A stretch of 64,000 bases of DNA from assembly GCA_013540605.1 (NCBI GenBank), contig JABVCK010000018.1, positions 1-64,000 on the forward strand, written 5' to 3'. The notes beneath the pieces are model-generated. The model was not told where the DNA came from and did not search any database. It saw nothing but the letters and a program-made list of their open reading frames with translations. Below are positions 52,791 through 62,041 of the stretch, piece by piece. The DNA is from Bacillota bacterium (GTDB taxonomy: Bacteria > Bacillota > Clostridia > Ch29). The translations under genes and the position numbers were made by a program. How positions within the stretch are numbered: position 1 is the stretch's first letter; every line of letters begins with the position of its first letter.

Positions 52791-53212
52791 ATAATCAAGC
52801 CTGACCCACACGCATCTGCACATCTCAATATCTCGATGGAATATTTGCGATCAGCGTTTGTATCCCCGGCTTCAATTCCAAGATAGTCCTCAATTTTCCG
52901 AACTATTTCCTTGGTGCTTTTTACGTAGCAAGTGGTTTCTTTGCACGCCCCAATGCAGTACTCTCCCTTGGGTTTCTCGGAGAATAGGGAATAATATGAA
53001 ATCACACTGTTGACCTCGCTAACAGGAAGTTCAAACCTTTCTGCAACATATTCCTGTACCCAGCGTGGAAGACAGCCCAGGATTTTTTGTGCTTCATGCA
53101 GTGCCGGTATCAGCCCGCCGGGAATCATGGCGTATTTTTCTACTATATCTTTTACCTGCGTTACTTCCTCACTGCATAATTTCTTTTCAAAGGCCGCAAC
53201 TGCATCTCCCAT
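52766..53212 (-). CDS. NuoE/HymA-like thioredoxin-fold 2Fe-2S subunit with altered C-terminus
   Basis: GGLIPALHEAQKILGCLPRWVQEYVAERFELPVSEVNSVISYYSLF...CIGACKETTCYVK...CADACG then repeat-derived QITDCRC*. Confidence 0.82.
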   Translation of the reverse strand: MGDAVAAFEKKLCSEEVTQVKDIVEKYAMIPGGLIPALHEAQKILGCLPRWVQEYVAERFELPVSEVNSVISYYSLFSEKPKGEYCIGACKETTCYVKSTKEIVRKIEDYLGIEAGDTNADRKYSIEILRCADACGSGLIIQITDCRC

Positions 53213-53237
53213 GCCTATACCTCCTCCTGTTTAATGT

Positions 53238-53346
53238 AAGGGGACACACCGCTGAGTTAAGGTATGGGGACACACCTCCTTTTTGGAGTCTGACCCCGAG
53301 GAGGGAGGAATGTCCCCGATGTATTCCTTGCTGCGGAATGTCCCCT
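53238..53346 (+). repeat. GGGGACACACC repeat, copy R3
   Basis: AAGGGGACACACCGCTGAGTTAAGGTATGGGGACACACC...GCGGAATGTCCCC; partial extra unit at ~53356-53370. Confidence 0.85.
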
Positions 53347-53708
53347 TCTGATTAGGTAAGGGGACACACCTTGTGCTAGTTGATATATATCGCAGGATTT
53401 ATGCCAACCAGCTGCATATTCTACATCAAAACCCTTACCGCCTTGGGATGGGCGGGTTTAAAAATCGTTGAAGAAAAACATTTAAGAGAGTCTTTTACAA
53501 GTTCTTTATTCAGCAGCAATGCACAGCCGCATTGAATGTGAAATAATTGTTTATTCAAAATCTGATATAAGCAGACAATGCAGCAAAGCATTAATAATGC
53601 TATTCTGCATTGTTTGTGTATTTATTCCGTAATTTTTAAAACCAACCTTCCCTTTTTTTTCTAACCGGTAAACAATTTTAATGATCATTAATATTATGCA
53701 GTGAAAAG

Positions 53709-54128
53709 GTGGAAGGAGGTAAGCAGATGAACAACTACCGCGGTGATAGTTACGGATATAATCCAAGCCATATGTACGCAACCCAGAGCGATATGGACGA
53801 CACTTATATGATGCAGATGTACCCTGAAGCATGCCTTGTGATTCACAGGCATGCGGAACAGGAATGCATCAGGAGGGAAGCGATGGGGCACCTTCCTTAC
53901 ACAGCCTATCCCTCGAGGGCAGTGCTTGATGAAATGATAGAAGAAGTATACAAAAAATGCAAGACTGAGCTATACAAAGAAAAAAAGGAGTATAAGGAGC
54001 ATGAAGACCGCCAACCCTTCTACTTTGGTGGTGACGGCATATTCAGGGACCTTGTCGCAATAATTCTTCTAGGTGAACTGTTTAGAAGGAGAAGGCTGTT
54101 CAGAAGAAGATTCTTTCTTGGCATCTAG
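53709..54128 (+). CDS. Hypothetical protein, Tyr/Met-rich N-terminus and Arg-rich C-terminus
   Basis: GGAGG RBS before the ATG; bounded by a strong terminator; MNNYRGDSYGYNPSHMYATQSDMDDTYMMQMYPEACLVIHRHAEQEC...RRRRLFRRRFFLGI. Confidence 0.65.
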   Translation: MEGGKQMNNYRGDSYGYNPSHMYATQSDMDDTYMMQMYPEACLVIHRHAEQECIRREAMGHLPYTAYPSRAVLDEMIEEVYKKCKTELYKEKKEYKEHEDRQPFYFGGDGIFRDLVAIILLGELFRRRRLFRRRFFLGI

Positions 54129-54129
54129 T

Positions 54130-54185
54130 GTCTCCGATATAAAACAGCTTCCGATGCGCGTCGGAAGCTGTTTTATATCGGAGAC
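54130..54185. terminator. Bidirectional terminator with 25-bp perfect arms
   Basis: GTCTCCGATATAAAACAGCTTCCGA-tgcgcg-TCGGAAGCTGTTTTATATCGGAGAC. Confidence 0.85.
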
Positions 54186-54194
54186 ATTCCTTTT

Positions 54195-54295
54195 ACGTAG
54201 TTGCCAGAGTGCAGTTTCCAGTTGCCAGTGACTCGAGATTAGTGCTAGCACCTAGGACCTAGCACCTGTGATCTGTGATCTACGAACTACCGAAA
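54195..54295 (-). repeat. Low-complexity short-motif repeat island I3
   Basis: Minus strand GGTAGTTCGTAGATCACAGATCACAGGTGCTAGGTCCTAGGTGCTAG...CACTGGCAACTGGAAACTG. Confidence 0.7.
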
Positions 54296-54859
54296 CCAAT
54301 CCTTAAAACACCGCTTTCCTTGATTACAAAACCTTCAAGCCCGAGGTAGGAAGACATTTTTACTATCCGTTCACTTATTTCCTTCCGTTTGACTTCGTCA
54401 GGCGCCTGAGGCCGGCAGTCCGTAATCACCAGCGGTGTTAATTCAAGGTATTGTATCCCGTTTTTGTGCAGTCCTATTTTAGCTATTGCCGTCTCACGGG
54501 CCCTTGGAATGCTCTGGTCAAAAGTCCAAACTGTGATTGTTTGCAAGGTTTAGCACATTGAAGCCCGCCCTTTTCACCGATGAAAGGGCTGCCGGTGAAA
54601 ACCTGAAGGTGTAAACTTTCGGAAGCGGGTATCCCCTGTATGATACCGGTCCTTCAAGATTCCCTATAACAATATCGCCCTTCAGCATCCCCCTGACCTT
54701 TTCAAAGGGATAGCCGGCGTTCTCCCTTTCAATATACTGCAAAACGCCCCGGTCAAGCAGAATATCTGCTACCGCCGTTACGGTCACTCTATTATGCAGT
54801 TTATACACCGGAATGACCGCGCCTATCAGTACTATTATCAGTAAGAGTTTCTTAAGCAT
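54280..54859 (-). pseudogene. CapA-like (poly-gamma-glutamate synthesis) protein with internal deletion/frameshift
   Basis: TVTAVADILLDRGVLQYIE...DIVIGNLEGPVSYRG...FNVLNLANNHSLDF* then ...RETAIAKIGLHKNGIQYLELTPLVITDCRPQ in another frame. Confidence 0.8.
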
Positions 54860-54947
54860 AATATCCCCCGCTTACACCGCGCTCCTGTTACCATGCCTCA
54901 AACGTTCATAATAGCAGGTTGACATCATTGGCTTCGCCGAAACTGCG

Positions 54948-57182
54948 CTAGCAGCCTGAATGGTAGTACTCCTTGGGCATTGGTATATCCTGCTTTTCCT
55001 CGGCCATGAAGCTGTTGGTCCATTCGGGCTGCGGTGGATTTTTGCCTTCCTTTATCATTTCCTGCCACTTTTCGTCGGTCAGCCTGTCGGAAATCGGGTG
55101 TATGAATTCATGATAGGTAAACATCGCGCCTCTGGTCAGATATAGCTTACCTCCGATGGGAACCACGACGAAAATCTCGGCGGCAGGCCCCACACCCACT
55201 TCCAGGGTATAACCCAGGGAAGTATGCACATCTGCGACTACCGCCATATTCCTGTCGGTTTCCGAACTGATTTCCCACCACCGGCCCACTTCACCGTCGC
55301 TGGCGATGGATGCAGAGATGTACTCAAGTTCAGCTCCAAATATTTTTATCTTGTCGTATTCATGCCTTGTCAGCTCCTCGTTCGCCAGTTCCTTAACGGA
55401 ACAATCTCTAAGGAACTGCAGCATATCCCTGAAATAATCAAACCGTGAAGCCAGTTCCCCGTCAATCAACCCACGGGCTCTAAGGTTTTCTTTAGAATAC
55501 TCGGTCAGCCATAGGAGCCTGGAGTAGAACTCCACATTCGGCTCAACGTATCCCTTAGGTGGTTCCGGGGGCTCTTCTCCACCTCCACACTCGGCTCCGC
55601 TCGCCTTCCCGTAAAGGATTGTATCGTGCCGGAGCTCCGCCCAGCTGCCGCTGGCAGAATTAAGGCTCTTGTCCAGCCAGGCGTCATTCTGCATAAAGAA
55701 AGGGTAACCACCGCCCGGTTTATCCACTAGCGGTTTAAGGGACCACAACCATCCGTAATACAGGTTGGACTGCCAGGTGGATAGGGACAACCCGTTGAAC
55801 TCATCCTTCATCTCCTGCATTTTCTTTGTATAGTCGGACCACTTCTGGTCTTCATGGTAGTGGTTGATGAGAATATCATAGGCCCTATCCGAGCCCAGGA
55901 CGCTCATAACATCCAGGGACTTGGGAAAAGGTCTGCCGTAATCGGGCAGATTCTCGTTGAAGTATGTCAGTTCCTGTAGAACCCTGGAATCCGCAATATA
56001 CCTCTGCCCCATGAACCGAAACTGCCTTCCTCCCGGTATACCGACAAGGGCCTGTTTGATCATTGGTTCAGGGAGCTTCCTTGACTCTTCAAATACTTTC
56101 TGGAGGTTTTCCTCTTTTCCAAAATCGTTCACGTTGACCTTGTCACCGAATACGGCCTTCATGAGTTCCAGGTACTGCCGGGGCACCAGGTCGTCGGCAG
56201 CTCCCACATAGAAAGCTGTCGGGCTATATATCCTGTCCCATTCTTCCATCAATGTTTCATCCGAGAACAGGCTTTTTGTGATAAGCAGAGCCTGTATGAT
56301 CTGCTCGTCCATTCTTACCATGACGTCCCCTATTTTCATTTCAAAGGGGAAAGGCACCTGGCCGTACCACATCATCGCCTTGAAAAACCTGCCGAAGTCC
56401 TCGCTTCTCGTGTAGTGCCCCCTGACAATGAACTGGGTATAATCAAGCTGGTAGGGAAATATCGCTGAGTTTTCCCTTCCATTGTGTTCGTTTATCCTGA
56501 CAAGCTCTTTTTCTGCCAACGCTGCAGCCTCTTCGGGCACTCCGTCCGGGACTTCAATTCCCAGCAGCCTTGCCGCCACCGTAAAGTAAGCAACGTTTTT
56601 GAACGCCGCATCCTTGACCTTTTGATCTTCGGCGTATTTATTGAGTTTCATGCTCTCTTCAAGCATGCCGGCGGTCAGCTTTTCAACAGAGAAAAGAAGC
56701 CATTCCTTTTCTACCTTCCGCAGCGTATAGTCATAAAAGATATGATAAAGGTGCATCACCGTATCGGTGGTGATAAAGCTGGGCAGGTTCTTATAATCGT
56801 TATTCTCGTATATATAGAACAGCTGTTCCTCCGAAGTCAGCGCACCGAAGAAACCGTTTCGGGCAAGCAGGTCCTTCTGCCTCTGGGAAAACTCCCCAAA
56901 CTGCTCCAGGTTGGCGATGTTTGACAGGTCGGGGCTGACCGAATACCCCGGCACCCTGGCGTCCACTTTGGGTGCATGGTACTTCACGTCCACGCTGGCA
57001 AAAACTTTCTCGGGTTGAATGGCGGAGAGGTCTATTACTAGAACATCCTCCCCACTCCCGTGACCAGCCAGCATTTCCTGTCCGCCGTCCTGACTCCCAT
57101 CACTGGGCTCCGGCGCCTTTGGCGTACAGGACGCAAGGATGAGCGCAGTGATAATTAAAACCACGATTGGAATTCTCTTCAT
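54948..57182 (-). CDS. DUF3160 domain lipoprotein
   Basis: Signal peptide with lipobox LASC; LPSFITTDTVMHLYHIFYDYTLRKVEKEWL...LYGKASGAECGGGEEPPEPPKGYVEPN. Start placed at MKRIPIVVLII. Confidence 0.85.
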   Translation of the reverse strand: MKRIPIVVLIITALILASCTPKAPEPSDGSQDGGQEMLAGHGSGEDVLVIDLSAIQPEKVFASVDVKYHAPKVDARVPGYSVSPDLSNIANLEQFGEFSQRQKDLLARNGFFGALTSEEQLFYIYENNDYKNLPSFITTDTVMHLYHIFYDYTLRKVEKEWLLFSVEKLTAGMLEESMKLNKYAEDQKVKDAAFKNVAYFTVAARLLGIEVPDGVPEEAAALAEKELVRINEHNGRENSAIFPYQLDYTQFIVRGHYTRSEDFGRFFKAMMWYGQVPFPFEMKIGDVMVRMDEQIIQALLITKSLFSDETLMEEWDRIYSPTAFYVGAADDLVPRQYLELMKAVFGDKVNVNDFGKEENLQKVFEESRKLPEPMIKQALVGIPGGRQFRFMGQRYIADSRVLQELTYFNENLPDYGRPFPKSLDVMSVLGSDRAYDILINHYHEDQKWSDYTKKMQEMKDEFNGLSLSTWQSNLYYGWLWSLKPLVDKPGGGYPFFMQNDAWLDKSLNSASGSWAELRHDTILYGKASGAECGGGEEPPEPPKGYVEPNVEFYSRLLWLTEYSKENLRARGLIDGELASRFDYFRDMLQFLRDCSVKELANEELTRHEYDKIKIFGAELEYISASIASDGEVGRWWEISSETDRNMAVVADVHTSLGYTLEVGVGPAAEIFVVVPIGGKLYLTRGAMFTYHEFIHPISDRLTDEKWQEMIKEGKNPPQPEWTNSFMAEEKQDIPMPKEYYHSGC

Positions 57183-57195
57183 TATCGATGCCCCC

Positions 57196-58236
57196 TCATA
57201 GATTTGATACGCTGATACTGCCCTTCTCCAGATAAAACAACCGCCCTCCGGCTCCATCGAACCGTAAGGCGTCTATGCCTTCTATGCTATGTACTGCCTC
57301 CAGTTTGCCATCCTTATAGCTAAATATCCTTATACCGCAGCTGCCGCCGTCCCGGTATCGCACCAGCACGCCCCGCCCTTCGGCTATTCCGGCATCCACT
57401 GCCCTGATGCCTTCATAGGCTTGTGCAGGCACGCCCTCCGCCAGGCCCTGGAAGCCGAAACCCGTCCAGCCGTAGCATTGGACTATGTTTTGTCCGTCCT
57501 TCAGGACCTCCACGGCAATAATTTCATCCTTTCCGTCGCCGTCAAGGTCCCCGAAAACGTACTCGGTAAAGGGCCTGGAGAGCCGTGATCCCAGCCATCT
57601 GGGCCTCAATCCCTCGCCGTCCCAGCAGTATATAAAGGGTCTCTTAGCCATAACAGGGTGGAGCCTTGCTGTTTTATACACCCCTATGGATATCTCCCTT
57701 GCGCCGTCTCCATCCACATCGGCAGTCTGTATCCTCCATGGGCTGTAATCGGCCATATCCTTGCTGTATACGGGATTTAGCCGGTCTGTCATGCTGTATC
57801 CCGCAATGTGGTCGCCGTACCATTCACCGCTGTCTCCGGTTATTATGAACAGCATCTCAGCCTGACTAGCGCTGGGATAGAAGCAGAGGTCCACAATTTT
57901 CCTATCATTGTTTAGACGGAGGGTATCAATAATTGTTCCACCAGTATCCACCAGCGAAAGAGCATTTCCCGATGACAGTGCCGCGACATACCTGTCCTTG
58001 TGATACGCGGCCCAGCACTGTGAGAAATCTCCTGCCAAAAGCAGCTTGTTCCTTCTTATACTGTCGCCATCCACATCCATCAAGGAGGCTCCCCTGTTGT
58101 CTATCGCAATGATTGAAACGGTGTTGCCATTGTGAATCACAGCAAAATCCCTATAATTCCGCCTTGCTCCCAGGTAAAAATACGCCGTGGCTGCCGCCAG
58201 GCAGATAATTAACACGATCAGGTACCTTTTCCGCAT
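57196..58236 (-). CDS. FG-GAP/VCBS-like beta-propeller exported protein
   Basis: N-terminal TM; IQTADVDGDGAREISIGVYK and VFGDLDGDGKDEIIAVEV. Confidence 0.75.
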   Translation of the reverse strand: MRKRYLIVLIICLAAATAYFYLGARRNYRDFAVIHNGNTVSIIAIDNRGASLMDVDGDSIRRNKLLLAGDFSQCWAAYHKDRYVAALSSGNALSLVDTGGTIIDTLRLNNDRKIVDLCFYPSASQAEMLFIITGDSGEWYGDHIAGYSMTDRLNPVYSKDMADYSPWRIQTADVDGDGAREISIGVYKTARLHPVMAKRPFIYCWDGEGLRPRWLGSRLSRPFTEYVFGDLDGDGKDEIIAVEVLKDGQNIVQCYGWTGFGFQGLAEGVPAQAYEGIRAVDAGIAEGRGVLVRYRDGGSCGIRIFSYKDGKLEAVHSIEGIDALRFDGAGGRLFYLEKGSISVSNL

Positions 58237-58321
58237 GTCTACAACCCCAAAGTTTTGATTGCTCCGGCATAATTCAACTATATATCAAGCTTATGCCTTT
58301 GTAAACATCAGCTGACAGCGT

Positions 58322-59824
58322 TTAGTTATCCTGCAGGTCGAGGCTGAATTTTTCCCTGGATAAAAGGTGTCCCATGCTTTCCAGCTCAAGATGAAATTCC
58401 TTGGCCTCTTCGCTATACAAATAAAAGACGACTACCTGCGGCCTTTCCATGTCAAAACGGGACTTGCCCTGCTCCATCCCCCGGATGTCTTTGAGAACGA
58501 AATGGGGTAAGACGGTATCAGGCGCATCGGAGGATTCCAGCCTGTAGCTAAGGTAAACCCGGTCCTTCTCCAGCCACGCCTTTTCTATTACCACCCTTCC
58601 TTCCCCGTATGCAATGCCTTTCTCTAAATTGATTGTATTTTCCTCCCGGAAAACAAGCTTAATCCCATTCTCATCCTCTACCTTTTCGTAAAGATATACC
58701 GGAGGCAAGAGCAATTCCATCCGCTCGGTTCCCTGCTCAACCGGGGCAAACTTCAGTATAGCTTCTACCTGGCAGGGGAACTGGGTAGTTTTGTATTCTC
58801 CCCACTGGACCTGTATTTCCTGCCGCCCGGTCAAATCATAAAGAGCAGGGCGGTTTTCAGGCGGGTCCTGCGAACGGTAATTCACCCCATAAGTCGCTGC
58901 ATAGCCTGACATCAGCCCGTCGGGAGGAAGGGGCCCAAATCCCGGCGGCGGGGGCGCATCAGCGAGTTTCGTTACAGAGGTAGGGAAGTAGGCCATCCCT
59001 TTGCCCAGGGCAATACCGGACACCGAACCGTCCGTTGGCCAGTCAAACCGCACGTTAAACTGAGATTCGCTCACTCCCAGCACGGCTTTTTCCAGGGTAA
59101 TCTTAAGATTAGCAAGCTCTTTCACCTGGTTAGGATAGATAATTGTGGTATACTGGGCGGTTTTAACCACATCCACAGGAAAAACAAACTCAGCGCTTTC
59201 CTCTGCCTGATCGTCCAGGGTCAGGGAGACATTTACTTGCTCGGTCTCCAGTCTGAGGGGTTCAAACTCCAGCATAAAGTACTTATTTTGCCAGCCCTTG
59301 CCGCTTTTCTGTTCATATTGATAACCACTTTCATCGGTAAGGCTGACCTGAGGCATTTCCTCTCCCGATGCGGAAAAACGGATAAAAAGAACGCTGCGCG
59401 TTCTATCGAAAAGCCCTTTATCAATAGTAACCTGGAGTCCGTCTATCGTTTTGGTCTGATTGATTTCCGTGAAAAGGCCCAGTTCCTGAGCAAAACGGTA
59501 TGTGGGGTCATCCATGCCTATATGCTTTCCTGCGTAAAAAGATCCGTAAGCCAGACCTGCCCCGCCAATTACCAATAGCAGTACTGATGCTGCAACCGTT
59601 TTCCTTAGCCGGGCAAACAACCTCTTTTCAACGTTTTTTTGAGGATATAATTTCTCCGTTGGTATAGAATCCGGAAGGGGCCGGCAAAACATCTCCCACT
59701 CCTGGGCACAATGGGAACACCCGGTCAAATGCTCTTTGATATATTCCACCGTTTCTTCACTAACCAGGTTTTCCGCGAATAAGGGCAACAACTCGCGGAT
59801 AAAGCTGCATTCCTTTGACATCAT
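58322..59824 (-). CDS. Anti-sigma factor (zinc-finger, DUF4179-like)
   Basis: ECSFIRELLPLFAENLVSEETVEYIKEHLTGCSHCAQEW, then a TM segment and a large extracellular domain. Confidence 0.82.
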   Translation of the reverse strand: MMSKECSFIRELLPLFAENLVSEETVEYIKEHLTGCSHCAQEWEMFCRPLPDSIPTEKLYPQKNVEKRLFARLRKTVAASVLLLVIGGAGLAYGSFYAGKHIGMDDPTYRFAQELGLFTEINQTKTIDGLQVTIDKGLFDRTRSVLFIRFSASGEEMPQVSLTDESGYQYEQKSGKGWQNKYFMLEFEPLRLETEQVNVSLTLDDQAEESAEFVFPVDVVKTAQYTTIIYPNQVKELANLKITLEKAVLGVSESQFNVRFDWPTDGSVSGIALGKGMAYFPTSVTKLADAPPPPGFGPLPPDGLMSGYAATYGVNYRSQDPPENRPALYDLTGRQEIQVQWGEYKTTQFPCQVEAILKFAPVEQGTERMELLLPPVYLYEKVEDENGIKLVFREENTINLEKGIAYGEGRVVIEKAWLEKDRVYLSYRLESSDAPDTVLPHFVLKDIRGMEQGKSRFDMERPQVVVFYLYSEEAKEFHLELESMGHLLSREKFSLDLQDN

Positions 59825-60394
59825 CTGTTATCACCCTCCAGTTCCTGATAAATCTGGCCTAACTGCCGCTTGGCCCGAAAAAATGTCACCCGGGCCCAGT
59901 TCACTGTTTGACCGAAAACCCCGGCAATTTCGTCGTAGGTGAGTTGTTCATATTCTTTCAAGATCAAAATGGTCCTCGTGTTTTCAGGAAGCCGGGCTAA
60001 CGCTTCCCGTACCCTATCCCGTTGTTCTTTCAGAATCAGTGATTCGGCGGGCATATCTGAGTCTTGCAAAATCCAATCATTAAAGGGTGCGTTTTCTTCC
60101 CATGCCAGCGTTTTATGCCAGCGTTTTATGCCTGCCTTTCTCCCGGAGCTTCTTGAGATAAACATTGCGGGCAATAGAAAAGAGCCAGGTCTTTGGAGAA
60201 GACTCTTTTCTAAAGCGAAAAATAGACAGACAGGCCTGGTAAAAAACTTCCTGAGTTAATTCGCTTGACTCTTCCCAGTTACCGGTCATTCTCAAAAAGT
60301 AGCGAAAAACGGCTTCTTTATAAAGTTCATAAAGTTCTTTGATTCTCTCCATGGCTTTCCTCCACCCTATTAATTTCGGCAAAGGCAAAGCCAA
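59821..60394 (-). pseudogene. ECF sigma factor out of frame because of a 13-bp tandem duplication
   Basis: Region 2 in 60113..60394, region 4 in 59821..60174; removing one CCAGCGTTTTATG copy joins ...REKGRHKTLA to WEENAPFNDW. Confidence 0.88.
60105..60130. repeat. 13-bp perfect tandem duplication inside the ECF sigma gene
   Basis: CCAGCGTTTTATG at 60105-60117 and again at 60118-60130. Confidence 0.97.
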
Positions 60395-60405
60395 ATCCTT
60401 CCGGT

Positions 60406-60798
60406 TTAACTAGTAATATTTTGGTATTTTGTCCTTCTTATCATTCGCCGTCTTCCCTCTGAAATAAGCTTGGCTATCTCCGGCTCTGATTTGTCCAAAA
60501 CAGCGGCAATCTGCGGGTAGGAGTAATCCATGATATCCCGGAGAATCACAGCGCAACGCATTTCCGGCGGTAAATCAAGCAGGGCCTGCTGGGCCGGTTC
60601 TTCCCCTTTAAATTCCACACATTCATAGTATTTTATAAACTCGTCCCATGTCCGTTTCAATAAAAACACATCATCCTTATGATTGCCGGGGTGCGTTAAA
60701 AACACATTTCCCGTCAGCACCTCAGCAACTTTTATATTTCCGGACAATCGATATGTAAAATTATAAATTGTTCTAATATATAGAAAATCCACAGGCAT
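60406..60798 (-). CDS. Sigma-70 region-4-like protein
   Basis: LLDLPPEMRCAVILRDIMDYSYPQIAAVLDKSEPEIAKLISEGRRRMIRR. Confidence 0.65.
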   Translation of the reverse strand: MPVDFLYIRTIYNFTYRLSGNIKVAEVLTGNVFLTHPGNHKDDVFLLKRTWDEFIKYYECVEFKGEEPAQQALLDLPPEMRCAVILRDIMDYSYPQIAAVLDKSEPEIAKLISEGRRRMIRRTKYQNITS

Positions 60799-60997
60799 CT
60801 CCTCCGAGCTTTCTGTACTATTCTATTAGTACCGAATACACCGGATTCATTACACCGATTCATATATTTTTCTTTTCGATAATGTCCAGTATAGTAAGCA
60901 GATTTATCAGGAACTCCAGCTAATTAAGCTAACCATTTACATCTATCATAAGCCAATCATATATATTGAAAAAATACCGCAATGATTTGCGGTATTT

Positions 60998-61801
60998 TTA
61001 TATGCTGTTTGATATTTCATAAGCTGTAGATTTGATAGAACTTATTAGTTTTTGCTTATTAATATACATTCTTTCACTGGGACCTGACACGCTTATTGCC
61101 GCTATTGCCTTCCCCGATGGATCAAGTATTGGAGCAGCGTAGCAGGTTAAACCTATCTCACTTTCATTTGCATCTATGCCATAACCATCCTTGCGAATCT
61201 GCATCAATATTTCACGAAGTTCTTCTGCATTCTTTACTGTATATTGAGTGTACTGAATGAAATTTGTATTTTTTAAATATTCATTAATAGCATTTTCATC
61301 CTTATAAGCAAGCAAAACCTTACCGGTTGCTGTACAATAGGCAGGCCTTTTCAATCCAATAAAGGATTCCATTCGTATGGTTGAAGGAGAAGTTACCTTG
61401 TCAACAAATCTTACATTATTGTCCTCTTCCAGTATTACAAGATGGGTTGTCTCGTTTGTATCCTTTGTTAACTCTTCCAAAAAGGGATGGGAGTGTTTTA
61501 TTATCTCCATCCTATCGAGTACAATGGACCCCATAAAAGCAAACTTCATACCTAATCTATATTTATTATTTGAATTTTTTTTAACATAACCCCTGTTTTC
61601 AAGAGTAGTGAGCAATCGAAAAGCTGTACTTTTTCCTATGTTTAGCATCCGTCCTACCTCTGTAGCACTAAGCTCATAATTACTGCTTAGAAGATCTAAT
61701 ACTTCCAAAGCATTATCAACAGAGCTGAGAATATAATTGGATGTATTATTTTTTAACTTCAAAACCATCTTCCTCTCATATTTAATCAGGAGAATTGGCA
61801 T
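60998..61801 (-). CDS. IclR-family transcriptional regulator
   Basis: LSATEVGRMLNIGKSTAFRLLTTLENRGYVKKN...TGKVLLAYKDE...GIDANESEIGLTCYAAPI. Confidence 0.92.
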   Translation of the reverse strand: MPILLIKYERKMVLKLKNNTSNYILSSVDNALEVLDLLSSNYELSATEVGRMLNIGKSTAFRLLTTLENRGYVKKNSNNKYRLGMKFAFMGSIVLDRMEIIKHSHPFLEELTKDTNETTHLVILEEDNNVRFVDKVTSPSTIRMESFIGLKRPAYCTATGKVLLAYKDENAINEYLKNTNFIQYTQYTVKNAEELREILMQIRKDGYGIDANESEIGLTCYAAPILDPSGKAIAAISVSGPSERMYINKQKLISSIKSTAYEISNSI

Positions 61802-61976
61802 ATCGCCATTATTGTATCATTATATATGATAAATGCAATAGTTTCTATATACGAATTAATAATTTCTATAAAGAAACAGTTTCAAATAATATTTTTTCCA
61901 ATTTATTGAAAAACTCAGTAAATATACTGAAAAAATGATTGTTTAGACAATTATGCTATGCTATAATAAAATTAAG

Positions 61977-62009
61977 TTCTCTATAAGAACAATTGTTTCT
62001 TATAGAGAA
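61977..62009. promoter_or_regulatory. Palindromic operator in the IclR-DctP intergenic region
   Basis: TTCTCTATAAGAACAATTGTTTCTTATAGAGAA; related half-sites at 61841-61877. Confidence 0.65.
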
Positions 62010-62041
62010 ACAAATTCGAAATTACATGGAGGAGGAGTAAA

